Shown piece by piece: positions 12,526 to 24,500 of a stretch of DNA of 64,000 nucleotides. Numbering within the stretch: position 1 is the stretch's first letter; each line of letters opens with the position of its first letter. The DNA is taken from the NCBI RefSeq assembly GCF_001949145.1, contig NW_019091552.1:130645-194644 (forward strand). Direction: 5' to 3'. This stretch comes from Acanthaster planci. Lineage: Eukaryota; Echinodermata; Asteroidea; Valvatida; Acanthasteridae. Under the pieces are notes generated by a model. The model did no database searches, was not told where the DNA came from, and worked only from the letters and a program-made list of their open reading frames with translations. Position numbers and translations under genes: made by a program.

Positions 12526-12654
12526 TATTATGTTCTTCAAAATGTGAGTTCTGGAATAATAAATTATTTAGACCTGAGTGCAGTTCTCGTCGAATTTATT
12601 TTTTAGTGTTTCTTTCTCAGGATCCCGGAACCTTCATGTGAATGACACAACAAA

Positions 12655-12667
12655 TGGTGGAGGATCC
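12655..12667 (+). other. Putative primer-binding site
   Basis: TGGTGGAGGATCC begins two bases after the 5' LTR. The leading TGG complements the CCA end of a tRNA, as expected for LTR elements. I did not identify the primer tRNA. Confidence 0.5.
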
Positions 12668-12932
12668 GGGTCTCACTCTCGCAAGCATGGACCAGGGCAT
12701 TGTCGACGGACAACAAAGAAGGACCTGCTACCCTTTGCCTTATTTACGTAAGTAAAAAATTGTAAATAAGTGACGCCGACAATAAATAATGTATGATTTT
12801 CATGGCTGGCAATGGACTGTATGATTTACTTTTTGTATATATTTTTGTATTATGATATGGTATTTTGATATGACTGAAGGAGATTTGGATAAGAAAAAAA
12901 GTGACGACCAAGTATGATTTGTCAACCGTTAA

Positions 12933-13102
12933 ATAAAATACACAGGCTCCGCAGAGGAAGATTTAGATTCTTTCGCAGACAACTTTAAAGAAATTGCTGT
13001 GTTACGAGATTATACAGATTCCAAGAAAGTTTTAGCTTTCCAGACACCAATAAATGGTCACGCAAGAGTATTGTTGGAATCTATTCTAACATGGAGCTAT
13101 TA
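12933..13102 (+). pseudogene. gag remnant, N-terminal piece
   Basis: An open stretch encodes a gag-like segment (EEDLDSFADNFKEIAVLRDY, then LAFQTPINGHARVLLESI). The pattern of a helical acidic start and a G-A-----L end matches the retrotransposon gag domain. It runs into a stop at 13,102. The next gag piece is about 1.06 kb away instead of the usual 200 bases or so, so unrelated sequence (about 13,103-14,160) has been inserted or exchanged. Confidence 0.6.
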
Positions 13103-14164
13103 AACACAAGGAAGTCAGCACATACAGAGATCAAAAGGGTCAATGATGGCCATCGCCAGCACTGCACGTGCTGCAAGGACAAAACAAATTCCGCGCCGCT
13201 TGTGGGCTGCAAGGAACGCTCGGAGTTGCATTTGCAAAGGATCGTGGGTACCGCGCATGCGTGTCCGTAACACTTCGCATGTTCAACATAGCCGCCTTGC
13301 GACGGAAACCCTCGTCATCGGAGACTTCAATTTCGATAATTGTAGTGGTTGTTCTGATATTCCAATGACAATGAAAGTCTGGTTACGCCTTTAAATCCCC
13401 AAAACGTCTCTTTTAACAATAAACAGAATTTCTAACTAATACAAATTCTCAAAAAAATACGCACAAGAAAACTGAGAGAATGTAGCTGGTCCAGAGAAAA
13501 ATAAAAAACACACAAAGACATGGGAAGATTCGTTGTCCTTTCTGTCATTGTCGACAACTGCCTCGGTATGAAACCTCACCACGTTGTCAAATGCATTCCT
13601 GCAGCATGTTTCCACCTTCTTTTAACTGTAGGAACCACTAAGATTGCGACTAATGATATAAATGTCGTAGTTCATATTTTGGGTATTTGTTCTCTACCGC
13701 CAGAAACGCAAAATGTCATAACTGACTTTAAAAACGTCCGACTTTTGCCAAATAACCACCGTTGATATGTAATTTTCGAGCGCATCTGCGGGGATCACTC
13801 GCTGACTCATGAGGACTACTGAAGAGAACTGCGCATCTTCTTCGTGCATCTTTTCCTTCATTTATTTACTGCAGTATGCCGCAGCGAAACATGGCGAGTC
13901 TGCGGGTTACCGGCTACTTGGCGGTGGCGATCACTGTGTACAAAGAATGTCTAGGGTCTTCAACACTGGAGCTGGTAACCGTGCTTTGTCTATGGAGCCG
14001 ACAGGAGCAGCTAATCGGATTACAGTCCGTAGGGACTTCGTTCCAACTCCTTGTGTTTGATAGCTCCATGATGCCAACAAGTGAGAAAGATACTACTGGG
14101 AAAATTCACTGTATGTTGAAAAACCATTCTGAAGGCGATTCATGGCGTTGGGGTGGGGAATCAA

Positions 14165-14475
14165 AACTGCTAGCACGTAAACCACTTGTCACAGAATCCC
14201 TCCACGATTATGCATGTGACATAATGCATTTGTGAAAGCAGATTAAGAAGACAGAGTCAGAACAATTGTCATTGTTCGTACGTGGCCTAATTCCATTGTC
14301 TTTTCTAAAGAATCAAAAACATTCCGTGAGGCATTCAATGCAGCTCGCTTAGCTGTTTCAATACAACAAACGGCAAAAGAACCCGAATCAAGCAATGTGT
14401 ACACTGTCAATTCTAGGACGCTGGAATCAAAATTCGATGTTCTTGCTAGCATTGTTAAAAGATTCGACGGCTAAG
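14165..14475 (+). pseudogene. gag remnant, C-terminal piece
   Basis: The frame SLHDYACDIMHL continues past an in-frame TGA into SEQLSLFVRGLIP. A shifted frame then gives FREAFNAARLAV. This order (E---Y---I--L, LF--GL-P, A---A) is the late part of the Ty3/Gypsy gag domain. At least one nonsense mutation and one frameshift are present. Confidence 0.65.
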
Positions 14476-14531
14476 GTAGAAAATCTTAAACTTAGTGCAA
14501 GTTGCAGAAATACTACAGCTGAATATGCCAA

Positions 14532-14866
14532 TCAGACAAATACATTACAGCCATTCAGTTTGTTTATCGTTCGACACCAGCAGATAATCCAGTTGGGCTT
14601 TATGGTAGAGAAGCGCGGTTACCGCTGGATGTCACACTCCTACCCAGTTGTAATTATCAGGAGAAGTCATTAAGGGACCACGTACATCATTTAGTTTCGA
14701 AGTTACAGGTATTTCTAGAAGTCTCAAAACATCATACTGAAGAAAATCAAGCAATAGTAACGAAAAGACAGTGCGATGCTTCTGCAACAGAGGTAGACTA
14801 TCAGATCGGTGATCTAGTATGGATTTCCATTCCAAACTTCCAAAAGGTCTTATCAAAGGATTAATG
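14532..14866 (+). pseudogene. Integrase, C-terminal part of the core onward
   Basis: The frame starts with DKYITAIQFVYRSTP, equal to the end of the Gypsy integrase core. YGREARLPLDVTLLP and a charged linker follow, ending in GDLVWI. The zinc-binding and DDE parts upstream are missing. A frame change follows near 14,830. Confidence 0.75.
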
Positions 14867-15094
14867 AAGTCATAGTCAGGACCGTATCTCTTGTTTCGAA
14901 GAACAGGCTCTGTTAATTTTCGGGTGGAAAACTTGGAGAAGAACAAAATGTTTACTTCACCAATTCATATAAATCGTATAAAGTTTGCCTGTGACAGATT
15001 TGTACGCCCAAATAATGAAAGTGTCCCCACTGCTGCACTGATCGTGAGCAGCATTTTCATGCCTATGACAGATTTGTATACGCCCAAATAATGA
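14867..15094 (+). pseudogene. GPY/F-like integrase module and downstream linker
   Basis: In the shifted frame GPYLLFRRTGSVNFRV begins the GPY/F module, followed by SPIHINRIKF. It contains the first copy of a short tandem duplication listed below and ends at a stop. Confidence 0.7.
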
Positions 15095-15126
15095 AAGTGC
15101 CCCTACTGATCGTGCGCAACATTTTC
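14987..15126 (+). repeat. Tandem duplication inside the retroelement
   Basis: Two adjacent copies (14,987-15,058 and 15,061-15,126) share CAGATTTGTA, CGCCCAAATAATGAAAGTG, CTGATCGTG and CATTTTC. They differ by small indels and substitutions, so the duplication is not recent. Confidence 0.8.
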
Positions 15127-15164
15127 CAGTAAAAGATTGGGTACAGGAGGACTGCCCTGAAGAT

Positions 15165-15356
15165 TTGTTTGTACCATTGAAAGCTAAACATGAGTGTGAG
15201 ACACAAACCGAAATTGTTCCGGGTATAACCCATGATAATTCAGAGCGTACTGAATTTAAAGTAGAAAACATTCTCAAAGGGAGATTTAAAAATAATCAAC
15301 TTCAGTATCTGATTAAATGGCAAAATGTCCAAGTAAATACATGTACACATGTATAA
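15165..15356 (+). pseudogene. Chromodomain of the Ty3/Gypsy element
   Basis: The frame contains EFKVENILKGRFKNNQLQYL followed by IKW, which fits the first two-thirds of a chromodomain (E-E-IL--R---G---YL-KW). A C-terminal chromodomain is the mark of chromoviruses, where it guides integration to modified chromatin. The C-terminal helix is lost in drifted sequence after 15,345. Confidence 0.75.
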
Positions 15357-15879
15357 CTCGTAGGAACCGGCACAAACTCTGAATGCCGCATGCCTTGATT
15401 ATCCTGTTCGCAGTATTGGTAAAAAGAAACGTGAAGAGTTTGAATCAAAAGTCCAGTGTATTACTGTGTATAACCAAATATTGGTATATATATTGAAAAT
15501 GGACGTATGTTGTGAAGATAATTACAAGTAAATCTTTTTTAAATTCATGCAGTATGTTGCCGGCGTCACTAAGAAGTATTATAAAATAAAATAGAGGTCT
15601 GAATAATAAGTTTTATATTTTTAAGTAATTAATTGACCAGCTCTGATTTCAAGCCAGCATCTGGAGGAAACAAGGTCGGTTGAAAGACTGAGACAAGGAG
15701 TGATGTGTAAGCCGCCTTGGGAGTTATGGCTAGACTCTACCTCCAGACGAATCTTTGCGCACGGATTCTGCTGCGTAAACTACAGAGTGACGTCAAACTG
15801 GACAAAATCAATGAAATTTATTTTAAATTAGTTTTTTTGTAACGTCTTTATCAACTGGCAGGCGCCAATGTGGGTCGTA

Positions 15880-16134
15880 GGTTGTAAAACATTCTTCACG
15901 TTTGTTGAATACACCAGCTAGGTGGAATTAGATGGAATTAGATTACGTAATAATGCCTTTATATTTCGGAACCGTCAACGGCGCCCACCTAATACGATTT
16001 ATTTCTGTATTATGTTCTTCAAAATGTGAGTTCTGGAGTTAATAAATTATTTAGCCCGAGTACAGTTCTCGTCAAATTTCTTCTTTGGTGTTGTTTTCTC
16101 GTGATCTCGGAACCTTGGTGTGAATGACACAACA
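15880..16134 (+). repeat. 3' LTR (empty-site copy)
   Basis: This 255-bp copy matches the 5' LTR and keeps the uninterrupted TTTCTGTATTATGTTCTTC junction. Its first base is changed from T to G by comparison. No clean polypurine tract lies directly upstream. A degenerate one (GACAAGGAGTGATG) sits at about 15,693. Confidence 0.85.
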
Positions 16135-16432
16135 AAATCATACGCAGAAATCGACGTCGCTGCCCAAAATACACGTAGTCATAGAAGGCATCAACCATTC
16201 CAGTAGGCCTACATTTTACTTTTAAGACACAGATTCAAAACAAAACAAAAACCACCTTGCATTCATGAACAACGCATATCCGGGAAAACCATTTGAAAAA
16301 GCTAAAACACTTTCCTGACCAGAAACAAGCTGACCACACCACGTGGAGCTCATCTTTAGGAAATCGTCTAAAAATGATTCCGATTACCACCGAGACGGAC
16401 TGTGTAATCAACACAAAACAGAAAACCTATTA

Positions 16433-16665
16433 CAGGGGTGGATCCAGGATTTTTTTTTGAGTGTCAGGAAATTTTCGTTCGTAGGAGGGTAGTACATTGT
16501 CGCCTTTGGTTCAACCATTTATTCCTTTTATTTGTCCATAACCGCACTCACAAAATAAGACCCCACCATGTGGTTTATGCTTTCAAGGGGGTCTTCCAAC
16601 CTATGCACGTAGACGCCTCCCCCTGGAGTGGAGTGAGGTCAGACCCTCTTCGGGATCCGCGTCTG
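16433..16665. mobile_element. hAT-like MITE, 233 bp
   Basis: Starts CAGGGGTGGATCCAGGA and ends with the near-complement GGGATCCGCGTCTG. A TATTA direct repeat sits outside both ends. CAGGGGYGGATCC termini followed by a T run are common in hAT-derived MITEs. Confidence 0.65.
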
Positions 16666-17880
16666 TATTACTAGCCAAGAACAATGCTTCTTCTATGATC
16701 AAATTTCCAACAATCTTCATTGTTCTATTTCAAGCTAAGGATGCGGTTTTCTTTTATACAAAAATATTTGAACTGTTCAAAACTCTGCTAAGAAGTTAGA
16801 ACCATTGGTTATAATAAGTAATGACACCGTTTGAAAATAGAAACAATGTCAATTATACTGAGACAAATACAGCTACAAAAATCAACCTGCGGTTGCAACA
16901 TGCATGAACAACCTGCGCAAATTCTGGCTGAAATTGATAAAAAAAATCGGCATGCAACTATGGTGTGTTAAAACGTTGACCCGAACACAATTATAATGGC
17001 GCTACGAGTTAACCTTTCTCCGAGTACCAACCCTGCGCCTTGGGAAAAGGGAACGTATATTCACGTGGAGATGTTATGCATGGCCGAATCACAGACCTGA
17101 AGAGAATTAGTCACATTGATCGAAACTCCCATTTTCGCCTCCGACTTAATTTCATTTGAGGACAGTTCTCCAGGGAAAATATGATTGGATAATTGACAGA
17201 AAGCTAAAATCTGCCCCACACGAAATATCCGCATCGACATGACAAACAAAACGCATCCAATAACAATATATTATCACTATTCTGGCTTGTTTTTTACCTT
17301 GGAAACCCACCCTCAAATCAATCTAGAGGTACTTTTTGTCATAAACAGTGACTGCAAAATATTAGTTTGAGTTTGATTCTCTTACTGGAGAAGATCGCAT
17401 AGGCGTACCCCATAGCACTCATTACCGAATCCCTCTTCCAAATGACTATAAAACGCTTTGTTTTAAAGAGCCAATCGTGGCTCAATGGATCAATGTACAG
17501 GTGCCCAAGAACGAAGCAAAGACTGGGCACATTGCACCAACTGCGAACCAGCTATTTCAAGCACTCATACCGTAATTATCAAAAAGCCATGTACTAAAAT
17601 GAGGATGAGTTTGGGGCTCTTCCCCTGTGGACTTTATTCATGAGATGGCCATTTTGGGTCTTGCTCCACGAATCCACACTATTTATTCAACACTGCAAAT
17701 TGGGAAGAAGGCTGACTGTTTTGCTATAATTGCAAATAAAACTTCACTTCGAAGCATTTTTTTGTTCGGACAATAAAGACGACATGAACTGTTATCCATC
17801 ATTGGGAATTACCCGTCAAAACACAAGGATGCCAATCAATCATTACCCTTCTCAAACACATATTATGTGTTTACAAACTT
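16666..17880. other. Intergenic between retroelement and EXOSC1 3' side
   Basis: No supported exon or named element. At about 17,885-18,140 C/G-rich runs (for example CCCCCCTAGCAAAAAATCCT) look like another decayed hAT-type end in the EXOSC1 3' flank. Confidence 0.4.
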
Positions 17881-17943
17881 TTACAGGGCAGGTTCGGATC
17901 GGGAGGGGGAAGTCAACTAGCACCCTGATCATTGCTAGTATTA

Positions 17944-17949
17944 TTTATT
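17944..17949 (-). terminator. Candidate EXOSC1 poly(A) signal
   Basis: AATAAA on the minus strand, about 490 bases after the EXOSC1 stop codon. It is the first canonical hexamer I find downstream. Confidence 0.45.
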
Positions 17950-18437
17950 TTTTTTAGCAGCCTCAGTCTAAAGGTTGCAAGCCCCCCCCCCAAGAAGCAT
18001 AAACCCTGTAGGTGTCCTATTCGCCTATTCAAAGAATAAATGGGCTTCAAAAATGGCAACATGTACGGTAACCCCCAACCCCCCTTGCAAAAAAAATGTG
18101 AAATCCCCTCCCCCCTAGCAAAAAATCCTAGAACCTATTCGGTTAAAGATGGCTGACTCGTGATGAGTATTGACTGACCAACCTGAGTACGTAAACCGGG
18201 TACTGTGTACAATCTGATTTCGTCAGGTTGGTACCCTCAGAACTGTCTTGGAGACAACCATGAATGTGATTCAATGAAACAAGCTTAGTGGAGCTAGAGG
18301 CCTTACCCAATACTGGATGCTAAGTACCCAATGAACCCAGTGCCCCAGACTGGGTGCTACATGTCAGTCCCAACTGACTTACTCGGGCATTAGCGTTGCA
18401 CTATGTATCTTCACAGGGACTAAGTACTGACTGGGTG

Positions 18438-18556
18438 CTATGTACCGGTTGGCTGGATCAGATACTGCGGTTGTACTCTGGCTACCTTCCGGAACTCCTT
18501 ACAGTGGGTCTTGGGGCACACCATCTCAGACCAACTGATGGGAACCATATTGACAC
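18438..18556 (-). CDS. EXOSC1: EXOSC1 exon 6 and stop
   Basis: 119 bases to TAG, encoding MVPISWSEMVCPKTH and FRKVARVQPQYL. It keeps two cysteines of the C-terminal domain (MVCPKTHC). Confidence 0.96.
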
Positions 18557-21500
18557 CTGAATGATAATGTGACAAACGGTAAAGAGACAAAGCGTTGGGA
18601 GCTTATAGCAAGGAATGAAATTCTAACATGGGAAACAGACCTTATGTAAAAACAGTCACCCTAATGCCAAATGGTACTTCAAATACCTAGAACACTAGAC
18701 TGTATGTAGAATGTGCACAGATCCTGAGATGTTTTGTCTACACATGTAAATAGAAATTTGTGTGTTGGAAATGAGCTACAGAAAAGAGAATTTAACCCAC
18801 TAACATTTCCAAACATTTAAACAAAGATAACAAAAACTCTGAGAATACTACTTAACAAAGCACACACATTACCAGACTACATCAATCGCATTCTACAACC
18901 ACCTCACACAAAGCTTTCACAAAGTCTCCAAACAAAAATTTAACAGTTGATGAAGCAACCGTTTTCTTTTGTCGCCAACAAAATGGTTATTTGCAGACTC
19001 AATAACAAGAAAGTGAAGGTTTTTGATGATTTTTTCGATCATAGAACGTCAAAACAAATTCCTGTCCGCCCACTCTGCCAATTGTTGAGAAGTGACTCCG
19101 GAAACTGTTCATTCGTCCTAGACCGGACTGCCTGCAACACTGTAACACCTGCCGACCGCAGCAGCTGTTCACATAACTGCCCAGCGATCCGCGGTCCGGT
19201 AATTTTAATGACTTCAGCCTGTCAACTTGGTGTATTAACGTTTAACAGCCGATCAGCCTGGAATTTGCCATGGTCTTTTCCCCCATTTTGCTTAGGGTGA
19301 CCAGCTACATATAAAGATCAATTTATCTTTTTTCTGCTTCCATGCTATGTGACAACCACAATATAATTTATAATTCTTATGGAAGTTGCCGTATCGCTGA
19401 ATTTCTTTCATAGCTGACAACCGAAGTACAAACAAACTTTTTCTACTGAGTTACTAATTTGCAAATGATAAAACACTGTACATGTACATGTACGTATTTA
19501 AGAGCACCTTTTCGTCTACTAAAAATTCATCATGATACTAGATATTAGGAATTTGTTTTTTAAAGAAACAGTAAAATCCCTCTTTGTAGGCCTTTTCCAC
19601 TGTAAGGAATACTTGACTTGTAAGGTCTCAAAATCAATATGTTTCCTTAGCTACAATTTGAAAACTCGTCGTGTGCCAGGAAAAAGATCGTAGGGGGAAA
19701 AATGGGTCAAAAGGTCAAATTTAGGGGTTTTTTTGGAAATTGCCAGAGCATTGAAATATCTTTCTTTCGGTATACATGTGTTTTCAAGGGGCTACGTCAT
19801 TCTGACATAATTAACAGAATGAAAAGTACAAGAGGTGGTTTTTTCATTACTTTTGTCCGGAATAAGGACGTTGCTATGTATACTAATGTAACAAAATGTG
19901 CGCTAGCGTCCCACTAAAGTGAAGACGTAGTCAAAGTCTATTCCCGGCAAAACGTTGTTAGGATTTTAATATGCTGCTTTAGTGCACATTTTAGGCAGGA
20001 GGAGTCCCCTGCAAATGGTCGTTGGCATTAAATGTAAATTACTGTTAAAAATCATGGCTTTTTATCAATAAAAAATATTAAATCTTATTTTTAACATCAA
20101 CAAAACCTTATCCCTCTAAAATTCAGACTTGTGTGATATATTAATCATACAAATAGGAGCCCAAAAATTTTGAAATCGATTATCTTAAAATTGTCAAAAA
20201 TTAACATTTGCGTGCCTGGACTGCTAACGTCTTTCTCCTATGCAGGCGATGGAATAATGTTTAACATAATAATTACATCTTCTGTGGTCACTTGGCTCTA
20301 TTGGGACACGGACTTCTCTATTTAAATGTCACATGCCCTACCTGTTTCAAACTTTAATTAAAGTATGGACAATTTGTGATGTTACCTGTGATTACACTCA
20401 TGTTGATGCCCTCTATCAGTGTCTGAGGGTTACTGCATGTACATTAGAGACAGTAGGGTGGCCATATTGAACTTTTTGCTGCATGTATGTCACAAACATA
20501 AACTACATTGTTAATGTCACTTGATACAACTGTGACTGATGTGATTGCATGTTTTTCTGGTATCGATTTCTTGGTTACCTTTTAGACATAGTTTCAATGA
20601 ACGGTTCTTTGAAGGTGCCATGGGACAACGTTGAGACTTTTTCTTGATTTGACCTCGACAAATTAAAGAAACAAATGGCACGCTATGCAAGAAAGACATG
20701 TAACTGTTGAAGACCTCTAAAAGACAATTCAGATCACATAAATGTGGAGAGTGTGTACCTTTGCTACGTTTGCAATAATTAGAAAGTCAAAGTGTCAAGT
20801 GGAAAACATCAAGGGGTCTTCGCCTCCTAAGCAAACCTCTAATTCAAATTACCTGCTTCGCTCTGTGCCAGGACTACCCCTAGCTCATTCTCTGCGGTGG
20901 ATAAAAGGTACCACTGGGCATCTCCCAAAGACAGCTGCATGAAGTGTGTGTTAAGAACTTGTCTCTACCGAATAAAGGTCTGGTCAGACTGTCAAGTTGC
21001 TACGGCAACTGTTTCTATATCTTTGCTCAGGAGAGGCCTAATTTGGTGATGAATCAGAGATGCTACTACTAGTCAGGTTCTTGTGAAAAGCCAGACTACA
21101 AGACCTGAAAAGCATACATACCTAGTACCTACATACATGTACATACCTAGTACCTACATACATACCTCCTTGAGGGCTGAAATTAGTCCATTATTTTGAA
21201 TGAAAAAGGCTAAAATCAGGCTTTTGCCTGAAAATTGATATCCCTGCAAACTCTGTTTCTTCAACCCAAGAGTCATTGGCTCACAGCATATGTGCTTACC
21301 AGCAAATCAGAGTTGTCACGTGGCCAATGACGGGTCAATCCTAAATTAAAGCACATGTCGGGTCACAAGTGTGGACACCAGTCGAATCACAAGTAACAGA
21401 GGCTGACAATAACATAAGATAACAGTGCCAAGGAAACAGAATAAATCCATTTAAAAAGGTAATGCTATTGCTGGTCATTTGCAGTGGCCCCCGCCAATGG

Positions 21501-24500
21501 TGGTAAGCATTGTGATAACTATTGATTGGAGCACCTGTTCCACGACAGTCGCTTTGTACAACAACCAGTACAGTTATTTCCACCATTAAGAGGGGCCATT
21601 GGAAATGTCAAGTGAAAAGTCGCTGGATTGCTATAAAAACTGCTGACATGAAAGCATCCATGCTGGTGTTGTTACGCGTGTCTCCGCAAAAATTATGACC
21701 AAAATTGGGATCTCGTGACTTTCTTGTAATGGGAAATGAATTGAAACCCTTCAAGAAAATAAACAAGGCATACCAATTATAGGCCTCTTACGGGTGAAAA
21801 CAAACATAGTCGTAAGGAAAATGTTAAGCCGTACAGCCCTCCTCAATTATTGTCCTTTGGGAAAAAAAGGATACAATTCTGGCGAGAACCACGTCACCAG
21901 GCCGAAAGGATTTATAGACCTCAACTTTGTCTTTCTCTGTGGCTCTGATGTCTTCTCTTCTTATCATTCCTCGAAAACTCTGGGTGAGGGGTGTGCCTTC
22001 CACACTCAGGATGGCACAACGACAAAATCGAGGATTGACATTGAGAACCTGAACACAAAATAACATGACAGATCTCCATGCAAGACCTCCTAAAAACTGT
22101 AGCGGTCCATTTTTGTACACCCTGAGATGTCATTTACATTACACAGAATCTTATCAGATTTGACACGATTGAGTGATGGTATAGATTAGAGAGTAAATGA
22201 TCTCAAACAGTTTGTGAGGATTAACTGCTTTCAAACTAAAGAGGGCAGCATTTTGTTCACTATGAAGAAATTAAAGGGCAAGAAAAAGTTGTCTATTGAC
22301 AAAAGAGGGCAGTGTTGACAATGAATGGAATTGACAGTTTGGTCGAGTTCGGGCGGCCTGTTCTTGACATGGGTTTCTTGTTCTTGCACTCGAATGGCGG
22401 GAACACGACTCAAGAACACTGTTCTCGGAACAGGATCACACACCACCTGCTCGTCAGGGTTTTACAGGAACACACAGGAAAAACTCGTGAGATTTAGATT
22501 TTTGAACAGCTGCAAAAAGTAGAGAGATGGCTCACAAAGTAATAGACAGTGGGAAGTTTTGCAAAATTAACATTAATTATTTTCCGTAACACAGAAATGA
22601 ATGTTCCTGTTTATATAGAAAAGAATTCAGCCCATCCAAACATTAACTCTCAAATAACGTAGGCTACATGGATGACGCCATGTTGCATGTTGCTTGTCAC
22701 TAACTACCAGCGATAACCGGTTGTTTGTTCCCGGCGTTCGAGCGGCCGACTCACAAACAACAAATCAAGCTGTTCGTGAACATACAGGAACAAGCCACCC
22801 GAACTTAGCCTTTAATTTGAAGCAATCTAAAGAAATATGCCTGGTACAGAAAAGCAAACAATAGAGGCAGGTCATGGATCCTTTACATTTTGGACACTGA
22901 TTCAACACGTAGCAGGCACCTGTCTATGGGATACAGAGACTGACCACAGTAAGAGGAATACATGTAAATCAAATGACTGATTAAGTTGAGAAGTGGAAAA
23001 GGTAGTTTTCTCCTCCATGTTTGTATTTAAAAAATTGTAGAGGTGGAGCTGACTCCCAAAGGATTCCATCGATGCCCTTAACCACCACAAATTTAAAGAG
23101 TTAATTTCAAGTTTAAGGTACTCTCCAAGGCCTCCAAGAGGAGCATTCAAGAGGACAACTACCAAGTACAGTGTACCAAGGTAGCCAATTTTCTTTTACC
23201 CGAGACAAAGGCTGAATTTTCTGGGCTGTCTTGCCTCAGTGTCTAAAGGAAAAAGGCTTTCACCCATCTAACAAGTTTTGAAACTGGCATTATTTGGGTA
23301 CATAACCTGTGAGAGACAAATGAAAAGGTGCACACTTTCAAATTGAAAATAAAAGGAGACACTTTAACATAACAGACCATGCGGGGAAAGTGGAAGATGA
23401 CATGAGCAAGATACTACTTTATTATTGAACTTGGGCCATTTTCCAATACTCAACTTCATCTCCATCTCAGGCTTTGTCCCCAAACCGATCCCCGATTGTG
23501 GGCCTGAAGCGTTTAAATTACATCGGATTACTGTAATTTTTGGCTCTCTTGCATCTTATTTGATGTTCTGTGGCACTATTAGACCAATTGCTGGCTTACA
23601 GCTTCAAAGTCAGCTATCAAAAAACTGTTGAAGCCTGAGACGGAGCCGAAGTTGAGTGTTGGAAAACGGCCTTGGCATCACCTTCACTGTGACAACTGAG
23701 CCAACCTCCGGGACGACAGTTTGCTGGTCTTCAAGTAAAACTTGTAATTCGGGCAACTACAAAGAGGATAACGGGAGGTATTTTTCTTAATTATAGGGAC
23801 CACTCGTGAGTGGTATAATGGTTATTAACGGGTCAAAAACATTGTGAAGACATCCAAAAGTGAACATTTTTGGTGAAGACATTAGAAAGTGAACTTCTGT
23901 TTAAAAAATTTCAAATTAGATATTTTTTCTGCAGCACAGTCCCGGGTTGGGAACACCCACACAGAATTTGTAGTATCATACATGGCATCCTCACTAATCA
24001 AAATATATTATATTGGTCAAACTTTATCCCAAATTCCATGAAACTGATATCAGATAATGCAGTACTACAATGATGGCAATTGTGATAATGGCAATGATGA
24101 CGGTATGCTGACAACTGTGACAGCAGGAATGATAACCAGACAACAAAGACAGTAATCAAAACAAAATGACGAGGCTGTTGTTTACCATTTAGTGACATAT
24201 CATTTAAGCATGGTAGTGCCAAACAAAGGATTAAATTCTGACACATTTTCAAACAAATTGGTGATTTCCATCTCTTTTCATTTAAGCTTTCTTTTTCTGT
24301 ACTGCCTCCCTTCATTTTGTTTCTTTTGCCTTATTATTTTCCCATTTATTCTGGGGTGGGGCGGGGGGAAGAAGGAAAAGCCCTCCTTGGCCTTGAGATG
24401 CTCATGCCAGAGCTGTTTGTAGAGAGAGAGCCGTGACATGAATGTCTCAATTGTTGGAACCAAAATGGTGGATTATACGTCAGTGCACATGGAACATTAC

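Larger units (their letters stand above)
11682..12652 (+). repeat. 5' LTR, split by an inserted element
   Basis: Matches the 3' LTR on both sides of an insertion. CATTCTTCAC, CAACGGCGCCCACCTA and TTTCTGTATT lie on the left, and ATGTTCTTCAAAATGTGAG, AATAAATTATTTAG and GAATGACACAACA on the right. Without the insert and one target copy it is 268 bp, close to the 255 bp of the 3' LTR. Confidence 0.85.
11682..16134 (+). mobile_element. Defective Ty3/Gypsy LTR retrotransposon with chromodomain
   Basis: Related LTRs bound about 3.2 kb of interior. The 5' LTR (11,682-12,652) starts TGTTGGG and ends ACAACA. The 3' LTR (15,880-16,134) is its 255-bp counterpart. In order the interior holds a possible primer-binding site, gag pieces, the integrase C-terminal part, a GPY/F-like block and a chromodomain. 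Protease, reverse transcriptase, RNase H and the integrase core are missing, because the frame passes from gag straight into late integrase near 14,530. No 5-bp flanking duplication is visible (GCTAT versus AAATC), so the ends have rearranged or decayed. Stops and frameshifts make it non-functional. Confidence 0.85.

Noticed and set aside
13520-13765. Frame whose end resembles BEL/Pao pol (TDFKNVRLLP)
   Set aside because: The match is a few residues long and the surrounding element is Ty3/Gypsy. Likely coincidence.
17885-18140. hAT-like element in the EXOSC1 3' flank
   Set aside because: C- and G-rich runs and one TAGCAAAAAATCCT block are suggestive, but terminal inverted repeats and a target duplication are not visible.
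18947-19300. 117-codon plus-strand frame
   Set aside because: It lies in EXOSC1 intron 5 on the opposite strand, with no resemblance or splice signals.
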